NCBI RefSeq assembly: GCF_900162615.1
Contig: NZ_FUFN01000010.1
Coordinates: forward strand, 1,122,149-1,186,148
Direction: 5' to 3'
Length of the DNA stretch: 64,000 nucleotides
From: Virgibacillus proomii
GTDB lineage: Bacteria > Bacillota > Bacilli > Bacillales > Amphibacillaceae
This document shows, piece after piece, positions 55,811 through 64,000 of the stretch. The position numbers and the translations under genes were made by a program. Position 1 is the first letter of the stretch, and every line of letters begins with the position of its first letter. The notes beneath the pieces were generated by a model. The model was not told the DNA's origin and searched no databases. It worked only from the letters and a program-made list of their open reading frames with translations.

Positions 55811-57982
55811 ATGAGTAAAATAGTAGTTTTAGCGGAGAAGCCCTCTGTTGGCCGGGATATTGCCCGTGTTTTACAATGTCATAAAAAAGGTAACGGCTTT
55901 ATGGAAGGTGCAAAATATATTGTAACTTGGGCGCTTGGGCATCTAGTTACATTAGCTGATCCGGAAGTTTATGATCAGAAATATAAAACGTGGAAGTTAG
56001 AGGATTTACCGATGCTTCCATCTCATTTAAAGTTGAGTGTTATTAAAAAGACAGGGAAACAATTTCAAACAGTTAAAGTGCAGCTGAATCGCAAAGATGT
56101 TCGAGAGATTGTTATTGCTACCGATGCCGGAAGAGAGGGAGAATTGGTAGCACGCTGGATCTTGGAAAAAGCAAATACGAAAAAGCCGATAAAACGATTA
56201 TGGATATCTTCTGTAACGGATAAGGCAATACGCGATGGTTTTAAGCAGCTTAAGCCCGGTAAGCAATTTGAAAATTTATATGCTTCTGCAGTAGCACGAT
56301 CTGAAGCAGATTGGTATGTTGGTTTGAATGCAACGAGAGCTTTAACAACTAAATTCAATGCACAACTATCAACTGGACGAGTGCAGACCCCCACCTTGGC
56401 TATGGTTGCTGCTCGAGAAGAGGAGATAAAATCGTTTAAGCCGAAGCCGTTTTATGGAATAGAAGCGAAAATAAATAAAGGCTTTACATTAATCTGGCAG
56501 GATACCAATCATAATAAACGGCTGTTTTCGAAACAAATTGCTGATAAGATGTTAAAGAAGGTTGCAAACCAACCATTAACGATTGTGAACGTAGACAAAA
56601 AATACAAGAAAAAATTTGCACCGCAATTGTATGATTTAACAGAATTACAACGGGATGCAAATCGCATCTTTAATTTTTCGGGTAAACAAACATTATCGAT
56701 TATGCAAAAATTATATGAACACCATAAGATTTTAACCTATCCACGAACTGATTCACGAGTCATTTCTTCGGATATTGTTTCGACTTTAAGGGATCGGGTA
56801 AAAGCATGTGGCGTAGATCAATATGCTCGTCAGGCTAATAAAATTTTACAAAAAGAGTTAAAACTTTCTAAATCCGTTGTGAATAATGCGAAGGTTACAG
56901 ATCATCATGCGATTATCCCTACTGAACAAGCGGTTGTACTTACGGATTTAAATGATAAAGAGCTAAAAATATATGACCTTGTAGTAAAACGTTTCTTAGC
57001 AGTATTGTCCGATCCATATGAGTTCGAACAAACGACAATAACGGCAGAAGCAGACGGAGAACATTTTACTGCTAGTGGGAAGCTAGTTAGAAAGCAAGGT
57101 TGGAAAGAGCTGTACCATCGCGATTTTGACGAAGAAGCAGATGATAATGAACAGCGGTTGCCGTCCTTGGAAAAAGGTCACGTTTTTAAAACAGTAACAT
57201 ATGTTTTAACTCAAGGAGAAACAAAACCGCCAGAAAGATTTACAGAAGGCAGTTTGCTGCAAGCAATGGAAAATCCTGCTCGCTTTATGAACAGTCAGGA
57301 TAAAAAATTGGCTCAGACATTAAGTAAAACAGGTGGTATTGGAACAGTTGCGACACGTGCTGATATTATTGAAAAGCTATTCAATAGTATGTATATGGAA
57401 ATGAAAGGAAAATACATTTTCATCACACCAACAGGAAGACAGCTACTTGATCTGGTACCTGAAGAATTGCGTTCTCCAGCTCTAACAGCAGAGTGGGAGC
57501 AAAAGCTTAGTCAAATTGCAGAAGGTAAATTGAATCAGCGGCAATTTATTTCAGAGATCAAAACGTATACAAAGCAGGTAGTTCAACAAATAAAGGCAAG
57601 TCAGGAAACGTTCAAACATGATAATATGACTGGAACCAAATGCCCTCATTGTGGCAAGTTAATGCTAGAAATATCCAATAAAAAAGGGAGAATGCTTGTT
57701 TGTCAAGACCGGTCTTGCGGACATAAAAAGAATATTGCTAAATATACCAACGCTCGCTGCCCTAACTGCCATAAGCGTCTTGAATTACGTGGAGAAGGTG
57801 AAGGACAACTATTTTTATGTAAATGTGGGTATCGTGAGAAATTATCTACATTTAATGCACGTAAACAACGTGAAAAGAAAAAGAATGTCTCTCGAAAAGA
57901 AATCAATAAGTATTTGAAAAAACAAGATGATGGATTCGTTAATCATGCTTTAGCAGAACAGCTGGCAAAATTGAAAAAATAA
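55811..57982 (+). CDS. topB: DNA topoisomerase III
   Basis: A 723-residue type IA topoisomerase that decatenates DNA. N-terminal TOPRIM domain (A-E-K-P-S-V-G, then D-A-G-R-E-G-E, about 104-110), active Tyr in Y-P-R-T-D-S-R (about 308-314), and two C-terminal zinc-finger-like segments (C-P-H-C-G-K...C-x-x-x-x-C-G-H and C-P-N-C-H-K...C-K-C-G). GAAAGGA precedes ATG 55811; 55790 has no site. Ends in a terminator. Confidence 0.93.
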   Translation: MSKIVVLAEKPSVGRDIARVLQCHKKGNGFMEGAKYIVTWALGHLVTLADPEVYDQKYKTWKLEDLPMLPSHLKLSVIKKTGKQFQTVKVQLNRKDVREIVIATDAGREGELVARWILEKANTKKPIKRLWISSVTDKAIRDGFKQLKPGKQFENLYASAVARSEADWYVGLNATRALTTKFNAQLSTGRVQTPTLAMVAAREEEIKSFKPKPFYGIEAKINKGFTLIWQDTNHNKRLFSKQIADKMLKKVANQPLTIVNVDKKYKKKFAPQLYDLTELQRDANRIFNFSGKQTLSIMQKLYEHHKILTYPRTDSRVISSDIVSTLRDRVKACGVDQYARQANKILQKELKLSKSVVNNAKVTDHHAIIPTEQAVVLTDLNDKELKIYDLVVKRFLAVLSDPYEFEQTTITAEADGEHFTASGKLVRKQGWKELYHRDFDEEADDNEQRLPSLEKGHVFKTVTYVLTQGETKPPERFTEGSLLQAMENPARFMNSQDKKLAQTLSKTGGIGTVATRADIIEKLFNSMYMEMKGKYIFITPTGRQLLDLVPEELRSPALTAEWEQKLSQIAEGKLNQRQFISEIKTYTKQVVQQIKASQETFKHDNMTGTKCPHCGKLMLEISNKKGRMLVCQDRSCGHKKNIAKYTNARCPNCHKRLELRGEGEGQLFLCKCGYREKLSTFNARKQREKKKNVSRKEINKYLKKQDDGFVNHALAEQLAKLKK

Positions 57983-57991
57983 GTATTATTC

Positions 57992-58030
57992 AGCCCCCTT
58001 TGTGCTTCATGTAATCGTGCAAAGGGGGCT
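57992..58030 (+). terminator. terminator after topB
   Basis: AGCCCCCTTTG pairs with CAAAGGGGGCT (11 bp), then ATTCTATT. Confidence 0.8.
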
Positions 58031-58119
58031 ATTCTATTAGTTATGGTTGTGTGGTTGTGTTTACAGCTTTATAAGGATTGGTGGTAGACTATTTACTGAT
58101 GTTGTAGAGAAACGCTGGT

Positions 58120-58317
58120 TTAAAATCGCTTTTCTTCAATAATATGGTGGAACTTATCTAATATTTGCACTTTGCTGGGGCTGTTTTCTACTGCCATTTT
58201 CTCAGCGGCAGCAATGGCTTCATCTTTTGCATCATACAATTCTTCTGGCGCCACGTCTTCAAGCTTTACAAACCATGCTGTTGCATCAACATTTGGTGTG
58301 ACACTATACGTTCTCAT
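58120..58317 (-). CDS. DUF2188-type small protein
   Basis: A 65-residue protein with the DUF2188 pattern: V-T-P-N-V-D-A-T-A-W-F-V-K-L-E, then K-D-E-A-I-A-A-A-E-K-M-A and a final H-H-I-I-E-E-K-R-F. GGAG lies before the ATG. Short, acidic and common in bacilli; function unknown. Confidence 0.8.
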   Translation of the reverse strand: MRTYSVTPNVDATAWFVKLEDVAPEELYDAKDEAIAAAEKMAVENSPSKVQILDKFHHIIEEKRF

Positions 58318-58497
58318 GAATAAAAACTCCTTTACAATCTTTTATCAAGGTTGTTCAAAAAATCAAGTTTCAGCTTTAATATGCACTTGTAGTTAAGCTG
58401 TTCCCAGTTTTAGCTGTAGTCAAACAATAGAATAAGGAGGGAATGGTTTGAGTAACAGTTGAATAAACTGACTCAGGGGGAAAAACCAACTATTTAT

Positions 58498-58657
58498 TCC
58501 ACATGTGACTAGCAGTAAGACATGCTCCTCCATGCATGCTACGAGGTGAAACCTAGGAGGAAAAGCGTGCGATCCAACTGCAACTCAAATGCCTGATCCT
58601 GTTCATTCTGACAATCGGTGGGGAGAAAAGAAAACCCTACATTTCCTTTCACTTTAT
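58498..58657 (+). repeat. TTTAT-bounded hairpin repeat, second subfamily
   Basis: TTTAT at 58493-58497 and 58653-58657. Shares TGCTACGAGG, CCTAGGAGG and ATCCAACTGCAA with the 50844 copy. CTCCTCC pairs with GGAGGA inside; the last stem is reduced (CGGTGGGG with a partial partner). Confidence 0.78.
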
Positions 58658-58777
58658 TAGTGAATAGGAAATTAATCATGATAAATTTTACGTAAGCTGT
58701 TTACTTGCAATTACCATCTCATGTATCATTTAATAAGAAGTAGGCTTGGTTTAACGATATAAGGGAGGTTAGAATCG

Positions 58778-59017
58778 ATGGCTTTTGTAATATTAGATCC
58801 TTGTCAGGGTGAAAAGTCAGGTGAATGTGTTAGCGTTTGCCCTGTTGATTGTATAGAAGAAGGACCAGACCAATTTTATATTGACCCAGATGTATGTATT
58901 GATTGCGGGGCTTGCAAAGCAGTTTGCCCTGTTGATGCAATTGAAGAAGAGTATGATTTAACTGCTGAACAAGAGGTGTTCTTAGAAAAAGCAGAAGAAT
59001 TTTTTGCAAATAGATAA
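58778..59017 (+). CDS. fdxA: ferredoxin, 7Fe type ([3Fe-4S][4Fe-4S])
   Basis: A 79-residue soluble electron carrier. Cysteines: C9 in D-P-C-Q-G, then C-V-S-V-C-P-V-D-C and C-I-D-C-G-A-C-K-A-V-C-P-V-D-A. The first group lacks one of the four ligands in the usual spacing, as in Bacillus 7Fe ferredoxins. The acidic tail is typical. AAGGGAGGT precedes the ATG. An insertion sequence begins 35 bases after the stop, so its natural terminator may have been cut. Confidence 0.88.
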   Translation: MAFVILDPCQGEKSGECVSVCPVDCIEEGPDQFYIDPDVCIDCGACKAVCPVDAIEEEYDLTAEQEVFLEKAEEFFANR

Positions 59018-59097
59018 ATGAATAAAGAAAATAAAAAGGGCTCATTTCCAAATGAACTGCCCCCTGTCAAGTAGACAGTGGAAATAATAAAAAAGAT

Positions 59098-60006
59098 TTA
59101 AGTGGCTTTAGCTCTATATTCCATAGGGCTAAGGCCGTTTAATCGCTTTTGATACCTTTCATAATTATAAAAATGAATATACTCATCTATCGCAGTAGTA
59201 AGTTCCTCAAATGTTTTATATTTATGTAAATAATACTTCTCACATTTCAGTGTCCCAAAAAAAGACTCCATTGGTCCATTATCAATACACCGACCAACTC
59301 GTGACATGCTTTGTGTCATCTCTGCCGCATCTATTTTACGTTTGAACCCTTTAGAGGTGTATTGGAATCCACGGTCACTATGGATAAGAGGCTGTTCTTC
59401 ATTCAATAGTACTGTGGCTTGATCAAGTGTCTTAAATACAAGTTGATTATTGTTGGAATGTCCTAGAACATAACTTATAATGGATCCGTCATAAAGATCA
59501 CGAATCGCACTTAAATAGGCCTTTTTTGATTGGTCATACTTAAATTCTGTAACGTCCGTTACCCATTTTTCATTTGGTTTTTCGGCTTGGAATTCACGAT
59601 TTAATATATTGTCTGCCACATGTTGAGGTGTAGAGCGTTTATATCGCTTCTTCTTGACACGAATGACAGAGCGTAATCCAGCCACTTTCATCAACCGATA
59701 GATTCTTTTATGATTAAGTTTCTCCTCGAACTTTCTATTCATGTGAAGGGTCATTTGACGATAACCAAATATACCACCCACTTTTTCATGGAGTATTTGC
59801 ACCTCTTTGATAATTTCTTTATTCTGTATTTCTCTGGATGAAGGAGTACGATTTAGCCACTTATAGTATGCAGAACGTGCAATTCCCGCGATTTCACAAA
59901 GTAAACGAATGCTTAACCCTTCATTCTGATGAAGCTCTTGAATAGCGACATACTTATCCTCAAATCGGATTTGGCTTATTTTCGCCTCCTTTCGATCTCC
60001 TCTAAC
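59098..60006 (-). CDS. IS3-family transposase OrfB (DDE catalytic part)
   Basis: The open frame runs from the slippery site at 60006 to 59098. It includes an HTH_21-like start (L-C-E-I-A-G-I-A-R-S-A-Y-Y-K-W), then the rve integrase core with D in V-T-D-V-T-E-F, D in H-S-D-R-G-F-Q-Y-T and the final E in M-E-S-F-F-G-T-L-K, a complete DDE set. It has no good start of its own; production by -1 frameshifting from OrfA is expected for this family. Confidence 0.9.
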   Translation of the reverse strand, partial: VRGDRKEAKISQIRFEDKYVAIQELHQNEGLSIRLLCEIAGIARSAYYKWLNRTPSSREIQNKEIIKEVQILHEKVGGIFGYRQMTLHMNRKFEEKLNHKRIYRLMKVAGLRSVIRVKKKRYKRSTPQHVADNILNREFQAEKPNEKWVTDVTEFKYDQSKKAYLSAIRDLYDGSIISYVLGHSNNNQLVFKTLDQATVLLNEEQPLIHSDRGFQYTSKGFKRKIDAAEMTQSMSRVGRCIDNGPMESFFGTLKCEKYYLHKYKTFEELTTAIDEYIHFYNYERYQKRLNGLSPMEYRAKAT

Positions 60007-60662
60007 TTTTTTAAGAAAGCATTCTCTGCACGTAAACGTTCGTTCTCCTTTGCGATTCGATGCATTTCTAACTTCATTTTTTCTTCGGAAGTTAACTCAT
60101 TTTCACTTTTAGAACGTCCTCTTCTATCCTTTAACGCATCCCATCCACCATCTTCATATTTACGTACCCATTGATATATTTGTTGGTAAGACACTTGATG
60201 ATTATCCGCAGTTTGTTGATAATTCTTCCCGTTCGCTAAGGCATCTTGTACCATCTCAATTCGTTCTTTCCAAGTTGTTTTTCTCCCTTTAGTCATCGAG
60301 CTCGTTCTTCCTTTCGACGTATCCTTTAATTCTCTATGACTATTATACTGCTTTATCCATTTTCGAAGTACGGATGTGCTAGATATTTTATACTTGCGAA
60401 TGACCTCCCGTTGAGAATACTCCCCTGATATATAATCTTCTACAGCTGCTTGTTTTAAATCTTTAGAATATGACTTCCATGTCCTTGAGTTCTCCAATCC
60501 ATTGAGACCGTATTTCTCATATTTATTAGCCCAATCATACAGAGTTACCTCCGAAATTCCGTATTTTGAACATAATTCTATTAGCGTATAATCTTCATTC
60601 TTATATGCCTTTAACACTTCATACTTAAACTGTCTAGAGTAAAATTTATATTTATTGGACAT
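59976..60662 (-). CDS. IS3-family transposase OrfA (DNA-binding part)
   Basis: A 228-residue protein with two or three helix-turn-helix repeats (Y-T-L-I-E-L-C-S-K-Y-G-I-S-E-V-T-L-Y and Y-S-Q-R-E-V-I-R-K-Y-K-I-S) and a C-terminal coiled coil (H-R-I-A-K-E-N-E-R-L-R-A-E-N). AAAAAAG at 60012-60006 lets ribosomes slip -1 into OrfB. CTTAAGGGGAG lies before the ATG. Confidence 0.9.
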   Translation of the reverse strand: MSNKYKFYSRQFKYEVLKAYKNEDYTLIELCSKYGISEVTLYDWANKYEKYGLNGLENSRTWKSYSKDLKQAAVEDYISGEYSQREVIRKYKISSTSVLRKWIKQYNSHRELKDTSKGRTSSMTKGRKTTWKERIEMVQDALANGKNYQQTADNHQVSYQQIYQWVRKYEDGGWDALKDRRGRSKSENELTSEEKMKLEMHRIAKENERLRAENAFLKKLEEIERRRK

Positions 60663-60731
60663 AAAAAACTCCCCTTAAGGTAATAACAGATTTTTATTTT
60701 TTAATCTGTCTACTTTAAGGGGAGCATATCA

Positions 60732-61059
60732 GAATTTGATGGGGGCTTTTATTTTATAAGTGAGTTAATAGGACAAGGAGAAGACTTTTATCTAAAAATT
60801 GAAGAAATTGAATTAAATCTTAGATTTTATTTAGAATGGCTTAATTTATGTAACGATACTAGAAACAGGGAAGAATTAGTTTCTTTGGACGGAAGATTTA
60901 AGATTGTTGTCAATAAAAAAAAATAAACATTTCACAATGAATTTTATTTATTCCGAAATCGATTATGACGAAATAATTTGTCTAGCAATACAATTTGATA
61001 ACGATGAAATCAAGAGTTTTAGAACGAAACTTCAAAAGTTTATTGCCTATTATAATTAG
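60732..61059 (+). pseudogene. truncated, frameshifted gene beside the IS (small unknown protein)
   Basis: Open from the IS edge: E-F-D-G-G-F-Y-F-I-S-E-L-I-G-Q-G, then K-I-E-E-I-E-L-N-L-R-F-Y-L-E-W-L-N-L-C and a stop after a run of nine A (60916-60924). Removing one A joins it in frame to H-F-T-M-N-F-I-Y-S-E-I-D-Y-D and S-F-R-T-K-L-Q-K-F, ending at 61059. The 5' end lies at or beyond the insertion. The acidic, small, soluble profile recalls immunity proteins of toxin systems, but this is only an impression. Confidence 0.6.
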
Positions 61060-61293
61060 TGAACCATTCCGGATATATGTTGTGTTGTTGAAAAGCCATG
61101 GAGAGCTGATGATTTTTGGGGCTTGTGTTTTATAAAGGGGTTTTCTCCATTCAGATCCTCCTCTAAGGTTCTGTTGTGCGTTGAATTTGGTAGGAGGTAA
61201 TTTTTGTACCATGTTATGATACAGACAGCAAGTTGGGTTTTAAGCAAAAAATCATATATAGGTGAAATAGAGCAAGAGATGAGGGGGAATATC

Positions 61294-62073
61294 ATGGCAA
61301 TCATAAAGGATAAATCAACTGAATTTGAATTGTTTCCTGGAAAATATGAGGAGGAGATAGATGATCCTTTTATACTGTCTATATTTCGAATAACGGTAAC
61401 CAATAAACCAATGATCAATTTGTATTCGCCACTTAAATATGGAATAGCAAAAAAAGATATAGACTATAGAAACCATGGAAATCCTGAGAAACATCCAGTT
61501 GTACCCCATGTATATCATTGGTCATGGAAAAAGGTCAGCAAGGTAGAAATGGAAACAACCATTGAAAAGGAAGCGAAAAAAATGAGGATTTTGTTTAATC
61601 ATACAGATTCAACATCAACGGATAACCACCCTTTTTCATTAAGCGATTTTTTAGACGCTTTTGATGAGGATTTTATTACATCTCATAATTGGATATTTAG
61701 TGATATGGAAGCCTATGTAGAAACAGATGGAGGAGAAGTTGAAGACCATATTTTTTATCAAGAAAGATTCTGTATTTCTGGGGATAAACTAGCTTATTAT
61801 TTAACTAATTCCTATATTCTTATCGTTTTTGGGTTAGTTATAGCTGTAAAAAAAGGTTCTGTAGAGATTAGGAAAGAGAATTATCCAAAATTATTAGGGA
61901 ATATGAAATTTTGGGAGATAGACTATGAACCGTCTATAACTAATTATGTTATTGAAATTGGATTTTTTGATAGTGCCTATATTCTAGTTTCAAGTAAATC
62001 GCCTGTATTAATTAATAAAATTCAAAAAAAGTACCCTGAATTTACGGAGTATCGTGCAGATAATCCAGATTAA
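61294..62073 (+). CDS. hypothetical cytoplasmic protein
   Basis: A 259-residue acidic soluble protein starting M-A-I-I-K-D-K-S-T-E-F-E-L-F-P-G. GAGGGGGA (61280-61287) selects ATG 61294, not 61204. No membrane segment, signal or known motif is recognised; one mildly hydrophobic strand (Y-I-L-I-V-F-G-L-V-I-A-V) is near residue 185. It follows the broken gene at the IS, and both could be remnants of a toxin/immunity or phage-type locus. Function unknown. Confidence 0.6.
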   Translation: MAIIKDKSTEFELFPGKYEEEIDDPFILSIFRITVTNKPMINLYSPLKYGIAKKDIDYRNHGNPEKHPVVPHVYHWSWKKVSKVEMETTIEKEAKKMRILFNHTDSTSTDNHPFSLSDFLDAFDEDFITSHNWIFSDMEAYVETDGGEVEDHIFYQERFCISGDKLAYYLTNSYILIVFGLVIAVKKGSVEIRKENYPKLLGNMKFWEIDYEPSITNYVIEIGFFDSAYILVSSKSPVLINKIQKKYPEFTEYRADNPD

Positions 62074-62362
62074 ACCATTATTTAATCTGTGTTCATTTCA
62101 TATTAAAAAACTTTAGTTGGGGAGGTTCTCTCTTTCATTATATAATGATGTACATAAAGTAATGCCTATAGCTTACGAATCCACGAGGGTTAAGGATTAC
62201 ATCTTGGTTTGAGAGATCCGTAAAGTTAGAGTAAAAAGTAAGACGGAATAATTAACGATAGCAGCACTATGTTCTTATGTTTACAGTGCGGATGGTTAAT
62301 TGTGGTGCTATATTTTGTTTACACAGAGTTAAGTTAGATATAACTTTAAGGAGGTGTTGTTC

Positions 62363-62419
62363 ATGAGAAGGGATGTACAATTTTATGGGCGGACAGATGA
62401 GGGGATAGCGTTTAACTAG
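62363..62419 (+). CDS. 18-codon ORF with near-perfect ribosome site
   Basis: TAAGGAGGTG (62347-62356) is followed 6 bases later by ATG; product M-R-R-D-V-Q-F-Y-G-R-T-D-E-G-I-A-F-N. The GNAT gene begins 49 bases after its stop. It could be a leader peptide, the start of a truncated gene, or a small protein. Confidence 0.4.
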   Translation: MRRDVQFYGRTDEGIAFN

Positions 62420-62468
62420 CCGATCAACTGCGTGGTTCCCCTGAATTTTGAACAGAGGTGGTATAGAC

Positions 62469-62915
62469 TTGTATCATTTAACATTGAAACCTATTGACAA
62501 AAATAATTGGGAAGAAGCTATTCACTTAAATGTGAAAGCAGAACAGCAACCATTTATAGCATCCAATCTTTATTCTATCGCAGAAGTTCAATTTCTGGAT
62601 GATTTTGTTGCGAAAGGTATTTATCTTGATCACAAGATGATTGGATTTACGATGTTCGGAATAGATCCTGATGATCATCAATATTGGATTTATCGACTAA
62701 TGATTGATACGATATATCAAGGAAAAGGGTTGGGTGCACAATCCCTACAGCTCATTATTGAAGAGTTGCGACAGAACAAGCAAGCAAACATTCCATATGT
62801 GATGATTGGTTATCATCCTGAAAATCTTGCAGCGAAATTTGTTTATCAAAAGGCTGGATTTAAAGAGACTGAATTGGCTCCTTGGGGCGAACAACTGGCA
62901 TCTTTGAGATTATAA
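62469..62915 (+). CDS. GNAT acetyltransferase, BltD/spermine-type
   Basis: A 148-residue N-acetyltransferase. The acetyl-CoA loop is Q-G-K-G-L-G-A-Q (about 79-86), with the A-A-K-F-V-Y-Q-K-A-G-F motif near the end. Overall layout resembles Bacillus BltD/PaiA-type polyamine acetyltransferases, but substrate is inferred loosely. Start TTG 62469 is chosen because AGAGGTGG (62454-62461) lies 7 bases before it; TTG 62448 is the other option. Confidence 0.8.
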   Translation: MYHLTLKPIDKNNWEEAIHLNVKAEQQPFIASNLYSIAEVQFLDDFVAKGIYLDHKMIGFTMFGIDPDDHQYWIYRLMIDTIYQGKGLGAQSLQLIIEELRQNKQANIPYVMIGYHPENLAAKFVYQKAGFKETELAPWGEQLASLRL

Positions 62916-62932
62916 TGAGAAAGCAAACGAAA

Positions 62933-62971
62933 CCATTACCCGCCATACAACTAGCGAATGGCGGGTAATGG
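62933..62971. terminator. bidirectional hairpin between GNAT and methyltransferase genes
   Basis: CCATTACCCGCCAT and ATGGCGGGTAATGG, a perfect 14-bp stem with an 11-nt loop between convergent genes. Confidence 0.8.
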
Positions 62972-62997
62972 ATGACTTTTAAGTAAAACGATTTGTA

Positions 62998-63627
62998 TCA
63001 CGCTTTCAGGGTTCGTTTTTGAAGCAAGATTTTCCGATACATCCCATTCAACATAATAGATGTATCTTCTTTTACAAGTAGCGTTTCTTTGTTTGTATCT
63101 TGTAATTTTTCAAAGTTGATACCAATATCAGTACCTAATAACTGAATGAACGGTCTGATGATTTTTTTAAACGTAGAAAGCTCTTTGCCTTTAGGTGCAA
63201 ATTTATCGAAAATAATAATTTTACCCTCTGGTTTGACCACTCGAACCATCTCTTGTAAACATTTATCGGCATCAGGGACAACTGATAAAATAAGACTTCC
63301 TACAACTACATCAAATTGATTATCTTGAAATTGCATATGCTGAGCATCCATTTTTAAAAATTGTATGGAAGAATCTTTGAATTTATCTTTCGCCTTGTTA
63401 AGCATTTCGGTTGAATAATCAATTGCGGTAATTGTTAATTCTTGATGGTGGACTAGCTCTAAATCTGCGCCAGTTCCGACACCGACAAATAGTATGTGTT
63501 GATGATGGGAAAACGGTTCTTCGTGAAATATTCTCTTCCGGGCTGCTAAAAAATTCCCTGCATTAAAGGACGTATCGTAAATAGGTGACCAAAGTTTATA
63601 AATAATTTCATTCCAACGATTATTCAT
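62998..63627 (-). CDS. class I SAM-dependent methyltransferase
   Basis: A 209-residue Rossmann-fold methyltransferase. Motif I is L-F-V-G-V-G-T-G-A-D (about 46-55), followed by A-I-D-Y-S-T-E-M-L (about 67-75) and D-V-V-V-G-S-L-I-L-S-V-V-P-D (motif IV region). Related to phosphatidylethanolamine/ubiquinone-type small-molecule enzymes (UbiE-like), but the substrate is unknown. AAAGAGGTG precedes the ATG on the - strand. Confidence 0.85.
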   Translation of the reverse strand: MNNRWNEIIYKLWSPIYDTSFNAGNFLAARKRIFHEEPFSHHQHILFVGVGTGADLELVHHQELTITAIDYSTEMLNKAKDKFKDSSIQFLKMDAQHMQFQDNQFDVVVGSLILSVVPDADKCLQEMVRVVKPEGKIIIFDKFAPKGKELSTFKKIIRPFIQLLGTDIGINFEKLQDTNKETLLVKEDTSIMLNGMYRKILLQKRTLKA

Positions 63628-63785
63628 GCTTCACCTCTTTTTGTATGAATGAATCTGAAATATTTTCTACAATTCAGCTTCATATAATAATTTTAGCATA
63701 AGGGCATTTCATATACGAAGACGGTGTGCTTTCCATAGAAGCTTTTATGCATTGCATTAAAAATTAAGAGGATTAAACCATTTAT

Positions 63786-63932
63786 CTCAGGTTAACTGGC
63801 TGTAAGACATTCACTTCAAGAATTAGAGGAGAAGCCAAGAATAATTATAAGTAGGCCAGTAAAAGCCCGATTCATTCAACTAACAATCAGTGGGGGATGA
63901 AGAAAACTCCACTGATTGAAGTTTCAATTTAT
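63786..63932 (+). repeat. TTTAT-bounded hairpin repeat, variant
   Basis: TTTAT at 63781-63785 and 63928-63932. Stem 1 is eroded; CCCGATTCATTCAACTAAC is kept. The last hairpin is CAATCAGTGGGGG...CTCCACTGATTG. Confidence 0.78.
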
Positions 63933-64000
63933 GATGGCAGCTATTGTAATTAAAAAACCTTGTGAAAAAATGTAATGTAACATGCTTGTTAGTTAGTATG

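Larger units (their letters stand above)
59053..60731 (-). mobile_element. IS3-family insertion sequence (IS150-like group)
   Basis: About 1.68 kb with imperfect 26-bp inverted ends: TGAACTGCCCCC...AAGTAGACAG at the left and, on the - strand, TGATATGCTCCCC...AAGTAGACAG at the right. It carries overlapping orfA and orfB with an A6G slippery site. Both frames are intact, so the element may be active. A clear 3-bp target repeat is not certain (GAA occurs at both edges if the outer TGAA is counted differently). Confidence 0.88.

Overview
This is a low-GC, Gram-positive chromosome fragment. Gene content and strong AGGAGG-type ribosome sites fit a spore-forming Bacillaceae, probably near Oceanobacillus/Virgibacillus. 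It carries an AsnO-like asparagine synthetase, CvfB, YtaF, a 7Fe-type ferredoxin, topoisomerase III, a LytS/LytR pair and CcpA-type cre sites. The genus is inferred by eye only.

Layout. 1-4.5 kb: end of a galacto-N-biose/lacto-N-biose phosphorylase, a small membrane protein, a ROK kinase and a type II GalT. Together they make a pathway from host-type Gal-GlcNAc/GalNAc disaccharides to Gal-1-P and UDP-Gal. 4.5-6.8 kb: a tandem array of a dispersed repeat, then decayed DNA. 6.8-8.9 kb: a GC-richer pair of secreted proteins, an SH3/anthrax-lethal-factor-type metalloprotease and a chitin-active LPMO. 9.9-12.5 kb: a secreted lipase and an anchored protein. 13.7-22 kb: a SAM riboswitch, an Opp peptide ABC transporter and an asparagine synthetase. 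22.5-24.9 kb: a penicillin-acylase-family enzyme. 25.7-30.3 kb: glpF-glpK and dhaK-dhaL-dhaM for glycerol and dihydroxyacetone, with a cre site inside the glpF promoter. 30.4-32 kb: a dead ISL3 transposase and a tiny membrane protein. 32.2-38 kb: a compact RiPP operon. It has two near-identical Ser/Cys-rich thiopeptide-like precursors, a split LanB (glutamylation plus small C-terminal-type protein) and an ABC exporter. No YcaO cyclodehydratase, LanC or protease is present. 38.4-43.9 kb: a CstA-type transporter with a perfect cre site, a LytSR two-component system and an Lrp regulator. 45-50.7 kb: gamma-glutamyltransferase, paired half-size chromate transporters, a HAD phosphatase and an M3 oligopeptidase. 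51-58.3 kb: small membrane proteins, CvfB, an SDR, YtaF, TopB and a DUF2188 protein. 58.8-64 kb: ferredoxin, an intact IS3-type element beside a broken gene, an unknown protein, a GNAT acetyltransferase and a methyltransferase.

The most unusual feature is a structured repeat of about 120-175 bp. I count 15 copies, four of them in a head-to-tail array. All lie between genes, all lie on the + strand whatever the neighbouring gene direction, and nearly all are bounded by TTTAT at both ends. Their hairpin stems vary in sequence but keep pairing. A second small repeat family is found wrapped around two copies, and a 21-nt tandem repeat occurs at two places. The RiPP operon and this repeat are the best candidates for undescribed biology.
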